A stretch of DNA of 64,000 bases from the NCBI GenBank assembly GCA_947482665.1, contig CANKJK010000010.1:62001-126000 (forward strand). The letters are read 5' to 3'. Below the pieces are notes generated by a model. That model was given only the letters and a program-made list of their open reading frames with translations. It made no database searches and was not told the origin of the DNA. The position numbers and the translations under genes were made by a program. This document shows positions 50,400 to 58,021 of this stretch, one piece after another (the first letter of the stretch is position 1; the number at the start of each line of letters is the position of its first letter). Source of the stretch: Acidobacteriota bacterium (GTDB lineage: Bacteria > Acidobacteriota > Vicinamibacteria > Vicinamibacterales > UBA2999).

Positions 50400-51245
50400 C
50401 TAGAACTTCCGCGACAGGTTGAAGCCGATATACCAGTCCTTGCTGCCGGTGCCGCCGCGCGCAACCTGACTGGGCATCGTGCCGAAGCCGTTCGAGAAGT
50501 TCAACTGGAACACGTGCCCGCCCGCCCGCTTCTCGATGCCGAAGGCGCCCTGGTGCGTCCCAGGATGGTAGCCGCTCAGGCGGGGATTGACCTCCGCCAC
50601 CAGATAGACGGTCTTGCGCACGCGGAGCCGCCCACCGATGCCCAGCATCGTCGTGCTGTTCTGGTTCACGAGCGCGCTCGGCAGGGCGTTGGTGTTGTTG
50701 ATCCAGGATGGCTGCACATAGAGGGCCCCGTGGGTCCCGAACGTGCGCGACAGGACCGCACCCACCGACGGCGAGTAGCTGTCCCGGAAATTGTTCGTGC
50801 CGTCCACGGCGACCAGCGCATCGACGGTGAATGGCTTGCCTTTGTCCTGCCTGAGCAGCTGGTACTGCCCGAAGAATTCGATCGTGCGGTTCGAGGTCCG
50901 GTTGAACCCGATCTGCGCGCCGTGCATGGGGGCGTACCGGTACTCCAGACCGATTTGGGCGCCGCTGTCGAAGCCGAAGAGATCTTCGACGAGGCTCCCG
51001 AAGCTGCCCGCGCTGAGCGAACGCCCGAAGCGGTGTGTCAGCCGGAACGCGCTCTTGTGGGCCGCCAGGCGCAGCGTCGTCGGCATCGTGATGATGGCGT
51101 AGTCCGGCTGCGCGAGCGAGGGACGCCGGTCCGGATCGGGCACCGGCGACGCCGGGGCCGAGGCTGGGGCCGCCTGCTGCTGGGCGCCGGCCAGGCCAGC
51201 GAGTGTCAGCAGTCCGGCGAGGGCGAGGGTCAGTGAGGTCTTCAT
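50400..51245 (-). CDS. DUF5777-type outer-membrane beta-barrel protein
   Basis: A 281-residue protein with a signal peptide ('SLTLALAGLLTLAGLAGAQ') and a barrel-like body. Typical DUF5777 blocks include 'TTLRLAAHKSAFRLTHRFGRSL', 'DSGAQIGLEYRYAPMHGAQIGFNRTSNRTIEFFGQYQLL' and terminal 'DWYIGFNLSRKF' with aromatic end. In many Bacteroidetes and Acidobacteria, DUF5777 genes sit beside cytochrome or YceI genes. Function unknown; outer membrane likely. GGAGA precedes ATG. Second gene of the sigma-54 operon. Confidence 0.8.
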   Translation of the reverse strand: MKTSLTLALAGLLTLAGLAGAQQQAAPASAPASPVPDPDRRPSLAQPDYAIITMPTTLRLAAHKSAFRLTHRFGRSLSAGSFGSLVEDLFGFDSGAQIGLEYRYAPMHGAQIGFNRTSNRTIEFFGQYQLLRQDKGKPFTVDALVAVDGTNNFRDSYSPSVGAVLSRTFGTHGALYVQPSWINNTNALPSALVNQNSTTMLGIGGRLRVRKTVYLVAEVNPRLSGYHPGTHQGAFGIEKRAGGHVFQLNFSNGFGTMPSQVARGGTGSKDWYIGFNLSRKF

Positions 51246-51287
51246 TGCACGTTCTCCGGGAAGGGCGGTCGCGGGGGCGCGTCCCGC

Positions 51288-51767
51288 CTAGTTGTTCTGT
51301 GCACCGAGCTCGATCCAACGACGGATCACCGAGATCTGCCCGTCTGTCAGATAGGGGCCACCGAATGGCATGCGCGCGCCCACGATGCCGCCGCGACCCT
51401 CCAGCTTCTGAATCAGATAGCTGCCGTTGGGGTCGCCGGGAATCACGCGGGTCGCGCCCCGCTTGAAGACCGCGGCCGCGCCCACCAGGCTTGTGTAGGG
51501 GTTCGACTGGAGGCTCAGGCCTCCGTTGAAGCGGGCGAGGGCATCGGAGTGGCACGACACGCAGCCGGGTCGGCCGCTGGAGTCGGGAGCCGCGAAGATG
51601 TCGCGCTGAATGCTGGCAAAGGAGACCGTGAGGTTTGGGGTCGGACCGGTCACGCGGCTGAGCGCTTCGTCGCACGCCGCGCCGGTCAGGGCAACGGTCG
51701 CAACCACGACGAGTGCAGCGAACCGGTGTGGTCGGCCTGTGAATGTTCGGAGACGATGGATAGGCAT
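51288..51767 (-). CDS. Cytochrome c-type lipoprotein
   Basis: A 159-residue protein with a lipoprotein signal ('FAALVVVATVALTGAACDEAL', Cys in GAAC). A haem site 'GCVSCHSDALARFNGGLSLQSNPY' of planctomycete-type cytochrome C domains follows, then 'PGDPNGSYLIQKLEGRGGIVGARMPFGGPYLTDGQISVIRRWIELGAQ' with a Met that could be the axial ligand. First gene of the operon. ATG 51767 lies 2 bases after the predicted sigma-54 start point, so it too would be leaderless; no Shine-Dalgarno site is seen. Confidence 0.82.
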   Translation of the reverse strand: MPIHRLRTFTGRPHRFAALVVVATVALTGAACDEALSRVTGPTPNLTVSFASIQRDIFAAPDSSGRPGCVSCHSDALARFNGGLSLQSNPYTSLVGAAAVFKRGATRVIPGDPNGSYLIQKLEGRGGIVGARMPFGGPYLTDGQISVIRRWIELGAQNN

Positions 51768-51779
51768 CGTCCGTTCTCT

Positions 51780-51795
51780 AGCAAGGCCGGTGCCC
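51780..51795 (-). promoter_or_regulatory. Sigma-54 (-24/-12) promoter
   Basis: On the minus strand the site reads GGGCACCGGCCTTGCT, matching the consensus TGGCACGRNNNTTGCW at 11 of 13 defined positions. The diagnostic GGCAC-N5-TTGC core is intact. Start point about 51769. The NtrC-type activator gene lies immediately upstream. Confidence 0.8.
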
Positions 51796-51867
51796 GCCGT
51801 GACCGGGTCGTTGGGATGCGCCACGCCGGGGCAGGGGCCATTGCCGGCTGGTCAGGCACCATGGGGG

Positions 51868-51882
51868 TTACGACTCTCGTAA
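51868..51882. promoter_or_regulatory. Candidate enhancer (activator-binding) dyad
   Basis: TTACGACTCTCGTAA is a perfect 6-3-6 dyad centred about 106 bases upstream of the predicted sigma-54 start point. That is the usual distance for an NtrC-family binding site. Confidence 0.5.
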
Positions 51883-51905
51883 TCGTGGCCTATTCGTGAA
51901 AGTGC

Positions 51906-53276
51906 TCAGTCGAACCGGTACTTGGCCAGGTAGTAGCTCAGCGCCCGCTGGCTGATGCCCATCAGATCGGCCGCGTCCTTCTTGATACCGCCGGCCTGTT
52001 CGAGCGCCTTGCGAATCGTTTCCTTCTCCACCCATTCGATGTTCTGGTGCAGGCCGAGGGAGGGGAGACCGGATTGCCCCTGCCCCTGGACTCCGAGGAA
52101 CGAGACCGCGGAGACGGTCAGTTCCGGGCCCTGGGAGAGCACGATCGCGCGTTCGATGGTGTTTTCAAGTTCGCGGACGTTGCCCGGCCAGGCATAGTGC
52201 TGCAGCGCGACCGCGGCGTCTGGATGCACGCCCGTGACGGTCCGCCCGGTCCGATGGCGGTGCTTGTCGACGAAGTGCTCGATGAGCGCCGGGATGTCAT
52301 CGCGCCGGTCGCGCAGTGGCGGAATCTCGATGGGAATCACGTTGAGGCGGTAGTAGAGATCCTCCTGGAAGGTGCCGTCGCCGACCATCTTGCGCAGGTC
52401 GCGGTTCGTGGCGGCGATCACGCGGACGTCGACGCGCTGGCTCCGCTCGGCACCGAGGGGCTCGAACTCCCGCTCCTGCAGGACGCGCAGCAACTTCGCC
52501 TGGAGCGTGAGTGTCAACGTGCCGATCTCATCGAGGAAGATCGTCCCGCCGTCCGCCAGGGCGAACTTGCCCCGCTTGTTGGCCATCGCACCGGTGAACG
52601 CGCCCCGGACATGTCCGAAGAGCTCCGATTCCAGGAGCGTGTCGGGAATGGCCGCGCAGTTCACCTTGATGAGGGGCATCTCGCGCTGCGCGCTCCGGTG
52701 ATGGATGGCCCGAGCGACCATCTCTTTGCCCGTGCCCGTTTCCCCGGTGATGAGCACGGTGCTCTTGGTGTCGGCGACGCGTTCCGCCCGGCGGATGACT
52801 TCCTGCATCCCCCGGCTGCGTCCGACGATGCCGTAGTGGTTGAAGTCCTCGTTGCGTTCCGTGATCAGGTACTGCCGCTCGGAACGCAGCCGATGGTGCT
52901 CCATCGCGTGGCGGACCAGCGCGAGCAGTTCATCCACCTCGAATGGCTTCTGGAGGTATTCGAGGGCGCCCAGCTTCATCGCCTCGATGGCGCTCTCCAC
53001 GGTGGCGTGCGCGGTCATCAGCAGGACCTCGGGGCGCTCCGCTGGCGGGAGCGCCCGCACGATGTCCCTGACAAGCTCGATCCCGGTGAGGCCGGGCATC
53101 AGGTTGTCGGCCACGAGGACGTCAAAGGGCCGGAGCCCCAACTGTCGCTGCGCGTCCCGGCCGTCGACCGCCTCCACGACGTCGTGCCCGTCCGTGCTCA
53201 AGGCCCGGCCGAGGCGCTTGCGGATCTTCTCTTCGTCGTCGACGAGGAGGACTGAGCCGTGGGGGACGGCACTCAT
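51906..53276 (-). CDS. NtrC-family sigma-54-dependent response regulator
   Basis: A 456-residue three-domain regulator. Receiver about 8-125 with Asp57 ('VLVADNLMPG') and acidic pair in 'LLVDDEE'. AAA+ domain about 145-385 with 'TGETGTGKEMVARAIHHRS' (Walker A), 'GAFTGA' (sigma-54 contact loop) and 'GGTIFLDEIGTL' (Walker B). C-terminal Fis-type helix-turn-helix 'KKDAADLMGISQRALSYYLAKY'. The ATG overlaps the sensor kinase stop by ATGA. Its nearest target is the sigma-54 promoter just beyond its own stop codon. Confidence 0.95.
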   Translation of the reverse strand: MSAVPHGSVLLVDDEEKIRKRLGRALSTDGHDVVEAVDGRDAQRQLGLRPFDVLVADNLMPGLTGIELVRDIVRALPPAERPEVLLMTAHATVESAIEAMKLGALEYLQKPFEVDELLALVRHAMEHHRLRSERQYLITERNEDFNHYGIVGRSRGMQEVIRRAERVADTKSTVLITGETGTGKEMVARAIHHRSAQREMPLIKVNCAAIPDTLLESELFGHVRGAFTGAMANKRGKFALADGGTIFLDEIGTLTLTLQAKLLRVLQEREFEPLGAERSQRVDVRVIAATNRDLRKMVGDGTFQEDLYYRLNVIPIEIPPLRDRRDDIPALIEHFVDKHRHRTGRTVTGVHPDAAVALQHYAWPGNVRELENTIERAIVLSQGPELTVSAVSFLGVQGQGQSGLPSLGLHQNIEWVEKETIRKALEQAGGIKKDAADLMGISQRALSYYLAKYRFD

Positions 53277-55018
53277 GCGCGGACCCCGATCGGCTGGCAG
53301 GGAAGGTCGATATCGAGGCGCGTGCCCGCACCGGGAGTACTGCTCACCGCGATGCGCCCGCCCATGCCTTCGACGATGTTGCGGGCAATGGGCAGGCCGA
53401 GGCCCGTGCCCGTCCGGCGTGTCGTGAAGTAGGGCTCGAAGATCGTAGACATATGTTCGGGTGCGATACCGACGCCGCGATCCACGACAGTAATCCGGAC
53501 GCGTTCGGGGCTGAGTACGGTCGTCTCAAGGCGGATGGCCTCGGGATTGGCCGTGCCGGCCCCGTCTCCGGGCCTGGCTTCCACGGCATGACGGGCATTG
53601 ATCAGGACGTTGACGAGGGCGGTGCGGAGTCGTTCCGCATCTGTGGAAATCCTGGGCATGACCGGATCCAATGCGAGGACGATGCCAGGTCCAGGATCCC
53701 CGGTCATGGCGGCCGCAGCAGACGCCCGGCAGACGTCGTTCACCTGCGTCTCGGAGTACTCAAAACGCAGCGGGCGTGCAAAGTCCAGCACCTCCGTCAC
53801 GATGCGATTGAGCCGCGCGGTCTCCTCGTCGATGTCGGTGACGGCCTCGGCGATATCGTCGGGCGTGGCGCGTGCCTGCCGCAGGCTGCTGAGTGCCGCT
53901 CGGATAATCATCAGCGGGTTGCGCACTTCATGGGCCACCACCGTCGAGAGACGGCCGAGCGAGGCCAGCCTGTCGCGCTGGGCCGCCTGGGCCTGAAATG
54001 TCGCCACGGATTCGGTCAGCGTGTTGAAGGTCGTGGCGACCAGTCGCGCGTCCTCATCATCCCAGCCGTGTCCGCCGAGCGTGATCTTCTGGGTCAGATC
54101 GCCGGTCGCGGCGATCTCGCGCATCCGCGAGGTAATGGCCGCAAGCGGCCGGGCGACAGTCCGGGCGACGCCGTAGCTCACCAGCGTGGCCACGAGCAGG
54201 GTCACGATGAGGACGCCCACGAGGGCGGTCTGGATGGCGTTCAGATTGCGCAGGCGTTCGGTGCGCGACCGGAGCACCAGCGTGAAGGGACCGTCGGCGG
54301 CACCCAGGGCCAGGCGCGGACCCATGGGCCGGCGGTCGACGACATAGGTGTCCCGATCGATGGTGATGACGCTGCCTGGCGTGGCGCCGCCCAGCGCAGG
54401 GCCAGCGGCCGGAAGCGTCGAGGCGAGCACCTGCGCACCCCAGGCAAACGCGATGTGGCTGCCGGTGAGGTCCCGGAACTGGCCGGCGAGCTTGTTGTCC
54501 AGAAAGAAGCCCAGCGTGAGATGCCCGAGCTGCTCGGCCGGGCCGATGATGATGGGAACGCTGACGAACTGGAGCAGGCCGCGTGCGTGAGGCGCGAATC
54601 GCGAACTCGTGTCGGCCCCGTTGGCCAGCGAGACGGCGGCGGCAAGGGATGAGTCGTCCGCGCCGGCCGAGCCGAGCACCAGACCGCCAGTGCTGGTGAC
54701 CACGAGGACGTCCGCGTTGGTCTGCACGCGGTAGTCGTCCGCCAGGGGCTGGACGGTGGGGGGGTCGGCCGTGGCCACCGCGGCCTTCAGCTTGGGCAGG
54801 TCAGCGACGAGCGTGGCCAGCCGCGTGAAGGTGTCGGTCAGGGTGGCCCGCCGTTCGTCCACCAGTCCCGCGGCCTCGGTGAGGCCGCGTCGCACCTCGG
54901 TCTCGACTTCGGCCGAGATGCGCGCGTTGACCACATACAGCACGATGCCGAGGGCGGTCGTGGCCACCAGTGTGCAGGCGAGGAAGATGCGGTTCGAGAG
55001 CGAAGCCAGCAGGGGCAT
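53273..55018 (-). CDS. Membrane sensor histidine kinase
   Basis: A 581-residue kinase. First helix about 11-29, a periplasmic sensing region about 30-255, second helix about 265-285 ('ALVGVLIVTLLVATLVSYGV'), then HAMP ('ARTVARPLAAITSRMREIAATGDL'). The H-box is 'VVAHEVRNPLMIIRAALSSL', the N-box 'NVLINARHAV', with G-boxes 'DRGVGIAPEHMSTIFEPYFTTRRTGTGLGLPIARNIVEGMGG'. All catalytic motifs are intact. Co-transcribed with a copper protein and outer-membrane protein upstream and the NtrC-type regulator downstream. The signal is unknown; copper or redox state is suggested by context. Confidence 0.95.
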   Translation of the reverse strand: MPLLASLSNRIFLACTLVATTALGIVLYVVNARISAEVETEVRRGLTEAAGLVDERRATLTDTFTRLATLVADLPKLKAAVATADPPTVQPLADDYRVQTNADVLVVTSTGGLVLGSAGADDSSLAAAVSLANGADTSSRFAPHARGLLQFVSVPIIIGPAEQLGHLTLGFFLDNKLAGQFRDLTGSHIAFAWGAQVLASTLPAAGPALGGATPGSVITIDRDTYVVDRRPMGPRLALGAADGPFTLVLRSRTERLRNLNAIQTALVGVLIVTLLVATLVSYGVARTVARPLAAITSRMREIAATGDLTQKITLGGHGWDDEDARLVATTFNTLTESVATFQAQAAQRDRLASLGRLSTVVAHEVRNPLMIIRAALSSLRQARATPDDIAEAVTDIDEETARLNRIVTEVLDFARPLRFEYSETQVNDVCRASAAAAMTGDPGPGIVLALDPVMPRISTDAERLRTALVNVLINARHAVEARPGDGAGTANPEAIRLETTVLSPERVRITVVDRGVGIAPEHMSTIFEPYFTTRRTGTGLGLPIARNIVEGMGGRIAVSSTPGAGTRLDIDLPCQPIGVRA

Positions 55019-55030
55019 GTGCGTCGCGCG

Positions 55031-55720
55031 TCAGTTGATCGTGAAGTCGAGGTCGGCGTTGCCGCTCTCGGGGATCGTGATGCTGCGCGTGTCCCGGGTG
55101 TCACCCTCGTACCACGCCGAGACGCTGTAGGTGCCGGCCGGAATGCCGTCGATGCGATACCGGCCGTCTGCATCGGTCACGGCGAAATACGGATGGCTGA
55201 ACACGACGATGAAGGCGCTCATGTGGGAATGGATGTCGCAGAACACCCGCACGACGCCGGGCCGGTCGAACCGGACGCTCTTGCTCCGCCCTTGCGGGTA
55301 GCGCCCGAGATCGAAGCGCTGGGTCTTCGAGAGGGAGAACACGTTATGGAAGGTGGCGTCGCTGTTGGGGAAGTCCACGGTCGTGCCCGTCATGATCGCC
55401 AGCACGTGCGGCACGAAGGTCTCTCGCCGCTGGTCCAGCTTCACGCGGGGGAGTTCGCGATCCTCGAAGGCGCCTCGTGGTGCGGATTCCAGGAAGACCA
55501 CGGCGCGCCGGCGGTCCGTGGCTTCCCGCGGCAGAGGGGCGCTCAGTTCCGAGGTGCCCGGGCGCCGCTCCGGTACCGGGGCGACGCGCCGGATATCGAC
55601 GCGTCCGCGCAGCGCTCCTGCTGGCTTCGCGGCCGGCTGTTGGGCCATGGCGACGCCGAAGCCGGCGGCGGCCATGACGCTCCAGCTGATCGCGATCAGA
55701 GAGCGGACGTGGCGCGCCAT
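55031..55720 (-). CDS. Exported plastocyanin-like blue-copper protein with carboxypeptidase-regulatory tail
   Basis: A 229-residue protein with a signal peptide ('ISWSVMAAAGFGVAMAQQ'). The cupredoxin domain has type I copper ligands His ('SDATFHNVFSLS'), Cys ('VRVFCDIHSHMSAFIVV'), His and Met of the same block. A C-terminal carboxypeptidase-regulatory-like fold follows ('YFAVTDADGRYRIDGIPAGTYSVSAWYEG'). Probably a periplasmic electron carrier or copper sensor partner. The ATG overlaps the preceding stop by one base (TGATG), and it ends 12 bases before the kinase. Confidence 0.87.
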   Translation of the reverse strand: MARHVRSLIAISWSVMAAAGFGVAMAQQPAAKPAGALRGRVDIRRVAPVPERRPGTSELSAPLPREATDRRRAVVFLESAPRGAFEDRELPRVKLDQRRETFVPHVLAIMTGTTVDFPNSDATFHNVFSLSKTQRFDLGRYPQGRSKSVRFDRPGVVRVFCDIHSHMSAFIVVFSHPYFAVTDADGRYRIDGIPAGTYSVSAWYEGDTRDTRSITIPESGNADLDFTIN

Positions 55721-56946
55721 CAGAACCAGAACAGCAGCTGCGCTGCCGGGAGAACGTTGCGCCTCACGCGGCCACCGTCGCGGCGGTTGACCTGGAGGCT
55801 CGTGCGGGCCACCAGATTCCTGAGCAGCGCATAGCCGGCCCCGAGTTCCACGCGTGTGACGGGCGCCTCCCAGGACGTGCGGCCCAGACTCGTGGGCACC
55901 GTGTTGAAGAGCAGCCGCTCGGCCCGTCCCGCCACATAGAAGCCGGGGACGAGGTTGCGGCGGACTTCGAGGGCTGCCACGACGGCGCGCAGGGGGTCGA
56001 TCAGTGCGGGCTGGTTGATCACCGGCATGCGCCATTCGCTGACGACCAGGTCCGCCCGTGTGACCCAGGGGCCCGCGGCGGCTTCCATATCGAGTCCGCC
56101 GACTCGCTGGCCGCCCCGCTGGGGACGGCTGCCCAGGCCGCTGAGCCGGTCGGGGAGGAATGTGCCACTGGCGTAGGACGCGCCGAGCAGCAGCCCGGGG
56201 GCCACGGTGAGCGTTGCCCGTGTCGTCACGGTGACGCCCCCGTTCCCATCGTGGAGTTGTGGGTTTGAGGGACTGCCCGCCGTGACGGCGGCGGAGACGT
56301 TGACGGCGCCCCTCCCACCGCTCACCTGGATGCCCGTGTCGCGGCTGAACACCGTGACCAGCGGCACGCCTCGATCCAGCGTGGCCGCGCCGGCGGAGAA
56401 GGCCGAGAGCCATCCACGACCGCGCATCCGGACGAGGTCATCACCGGAGACTGGGACGGCGTCCGTCCGCAGGGAGATGAGGTACTGGTAGGCCATCGGG
56501 TATCCGATGAGCGGATTGTCTCGGCTGTAGGTCCGGCGCGTATATGCCCCGAAGGTCGGAGGGATGCGTCCCATCTGAATACTGAGCCGGCGATCCGGCC
56601 AGGGCTGCACGCGGGCGAAGAAGGAGAACAGATGCAGGTGGGAGAGCTCGCCGGTACGGACCTCGCCAAGGAGAGCGAGCCGGCGGTTCACCTTCACTTC
56701 GGCCCCGAGGCCCACCCGCAATTCCCGCAGGGTGCTGTGCTCGTAGTCGCTGTAGTTGAAGAACCCGAGGTCTTCGGGTGCGCCCGATGCCGCCAGGTCG
56801 CCGCTGACGACGACCCGCCCATGGCCGAACGACAGCGGCAGGGCCGGCAGGCCCTGCGACCAGGCCGTGGCAGGCAGGCACTGCGTCAGGAGGCAGAGTC
56901 CCAGGACCCGCCCCGCCCCGCACCATCCCGGACCTCCTATCCGCAT
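55720..56946 (-). CDS. Exported porin-like outer-membrane barrel protein
   Basis: A 408-residue protein with a signal peptide ('VLGLCLLTQCLPATAWSQ') and repeated amphipathic strands: 'LRELRVGLGAEVKVNRRLALLGEVRT', 'LHLFSFFARVQPWPDRRLSIQMGRIPPTFGAYTRRTY', 'GFYVAGRAERLLFNT', 'TRVELGAGYALLRNLVARTSLQVNRRD'. It ends 'PAAQLLFWF'; the terminal Phe fits an outer-membrane barrel. First gene of the four-gene sensor operon. TATAAT lies 6 bases before ATG 56946, and the upstream frame to 57003 is rejected because it overlaps the promoter. Confidence 0.78.
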   Translation of the reverse strand: MRIGGPGWCGAGRVLGLCLLTQCLPATAWSQGLPALPLSFGHGRVVVSGDLAASGAPEDLGFFNYSDYEHSTLRELRVGLGAEVKVNRRLALLGEVRTGELSHLHLFSFFARVQPWPDRRLSIQMGRIPPTFGAYTRRTYSRDNPLIGYPMAYQYLISLRTDAVPVSGDDLVRMRGRGWLSAFSAGAATLDRGVPLVTVFSRDTGIQVSGGRGAVNVSAAVTAGSPSNPQLHDGNGGVTVTTRATLTVAPGLLLGASYASGTFLPDRLSGLGSRPQRGGQRVGGLDMEAAAGPWVTRADLVVSEWRMPVINQPALIDPLRAVVAALEVRRNLVPGFYVAGRAERLLFNTVPTSLGRTSWEAPVTRVELGAGYALLRNLVARTSLQVNRRDGGRVRRNVLPAAQLLFWF

Positions 56947-56952
56947 GGGCGG

Positions 56953-56958
56953 ATTATA
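56953..56958 (-). promoter_or_regulatory. Perfect -10 box, leaderless promoter of the sensor operon
   Basis: TATAAT on the minus strand is followed by 6 bases and ATG 56946. There is no Shine-Dalgarno sequence. It is the clearest leaderless case in the window. Confidence 0.6.
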
Positions 56959-57007
56959 GGGGCGGGACCGGGTGTGCCGGGATGCTGTACAGTCGACGCA
57001 CACAGGT

Positions 57008-57538
57008 ATGGGGCTGATCGATCACCGGTTTCCGGACAACTTCATTACGACCAACATCGACCGCGTGTTGACCTGGGCGCGCTATTCGGCGCTCTGGCCG
57101 ATGGGCTTCGGCCTAGCGTGCTGTGCGATTGAGATGATGGCGGCGTCGGCCTCCCGGTACGATATTTCCCGGTTCGGCGCTGAAGTCTTCCGGGCGTCAC
57201 CGCGCCAGGCGGATCTGCTGATCGTGGCCGGCACGGTCACCAAGAAGATGGCCCCGGTCCTTCGGCGGCTCTACGACCAGATGCCTGAGCCCAAGTGGGT
57301 GATCTCGATGGGCAGCTGCTCGAATGCCGGCGGCCCCTTCCCGACCTACAGCGTGCTGCAGGGTGTCGACAAGATTGTGCCGGTCGACGTCTACGTCTCG
57401 GGCTGCCCGCCGCGGCCGGAAGCGCTGCTCTACGGCCTGATGCGGCTTCAGGACCGCATCCGCCGGGAGGGCACCGTCCTTCGGCACGAACGCGTCATTC
57501 ACGTCGGCGACACCGAGCCGACGCTGATCAACGGATAA
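57008..57538 (+). CDS. nuoB: NADH-quinone oxidoreductase subunit B
   Basis: A 176-residue NuoB with all four ligands of cluster N2: Cys38 and Cys39 ('[10 protein letters not shown]'), Cys104 ('[10 protein letters not shown]') and Cys133 ('[10 protein letters not shown]'). Cytoplasmic arm subunit of complex I, next to the quinone site. It is followed after 3 bases by nuoI; no other nuo gene is present on either side, which is unusual. TACAGT at 56988-56993 is a possible -10 box. Confidence 0.93.
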   Translation: MGLIDHRFPDNFITTNIDRVLTWARYSALWPMGFGLACCAIEMMAASASRYDISRFGAEVFRASPRQADLLIVAGTVTKKMAPVLRRLYDQMPEPKWVISMGSCSNAGGPFPTYSVLQGVDKIVPVDVYVSGCPPRPEALLYGLMRLQDRIRREGTVLRHERVIHVGDTEPTLING

Positions 57539-57541
57539 CCC

Positions 57542-58003
57542 ATGGGCCGCTGGCTCCGGAAGTGGCTGCTCGTCGACCTGCTCAAAGGGCTGTGGGTGAC
57601 GCTCAAGTACACCCCGCAGCCGGCGTTTACCTTCCAGTACCCGCAGGAGCGGCGCGCGGTGTCGCCCAGGTTTCGGGGTGTGCTGCGTCTGCAGGTCGAG
57701 CCGGCGACCGGCGCGCAGACCTGCATCGTGTGCGACCAGTGTGCCAAGGTCTGCCCTGACGACCTCATCGCTCTGGGCGGCCATCGGGAGGCCGGGCTCA
57801 AGATCAAGGTCCTGGACTACTTTGACTTCAATCTCTCGCGGTGCAGCTTCTGCGGCTTGTGCGCCGAAGTGTGTCCGACGCGGCCGATCAAGGCGCTCAT
57901 CATGAGCGAAGACTACGAACTGGGATCCTATAGCCGCGAGACACAGATCATCCGGGTCGATCAGATGTACGATGGCCCGCCCATTGAGGTCTACACCCGA
58001 TAG
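57542..58003 (+). CDS. nuoI: NADH-quinone oxidoreductase subunit I
   Basis: A 153-residue ferredoxin-like subunit with two 4Fe-4S motifs, 'CIVCDQCAKVCP' and 'CSFCGLCAEVCP', and the NuoI N-terminus 'LLKGLWVTLKYTPQPAFTFQYP...SPRFRG'. It carries electrons to NuoB. It sits 3 bases after nuoB and 18 before an unrelated protease gene. Only these two subunits occur here, so the rest of complex I must be elsewhere, or the pair serves another complex. Confidence 0.92.
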   Translation: MGRWLRKWLLVDLLKGLWVTLKYTPQPAFTFQYPQERRAVSPRFRGVLRLQVEPATGAQTCIVCDQCAKVCPDDLIALGGHREAGLKIKVLDYFDFNLSRCSFCGLCAEVCPTRPIKALIMSEDYELGSYSRETQIIRVDQMYDGPPIEVYTR

Positions 58004-58021
58004 GGCCTGTCCGGAGGGGTC

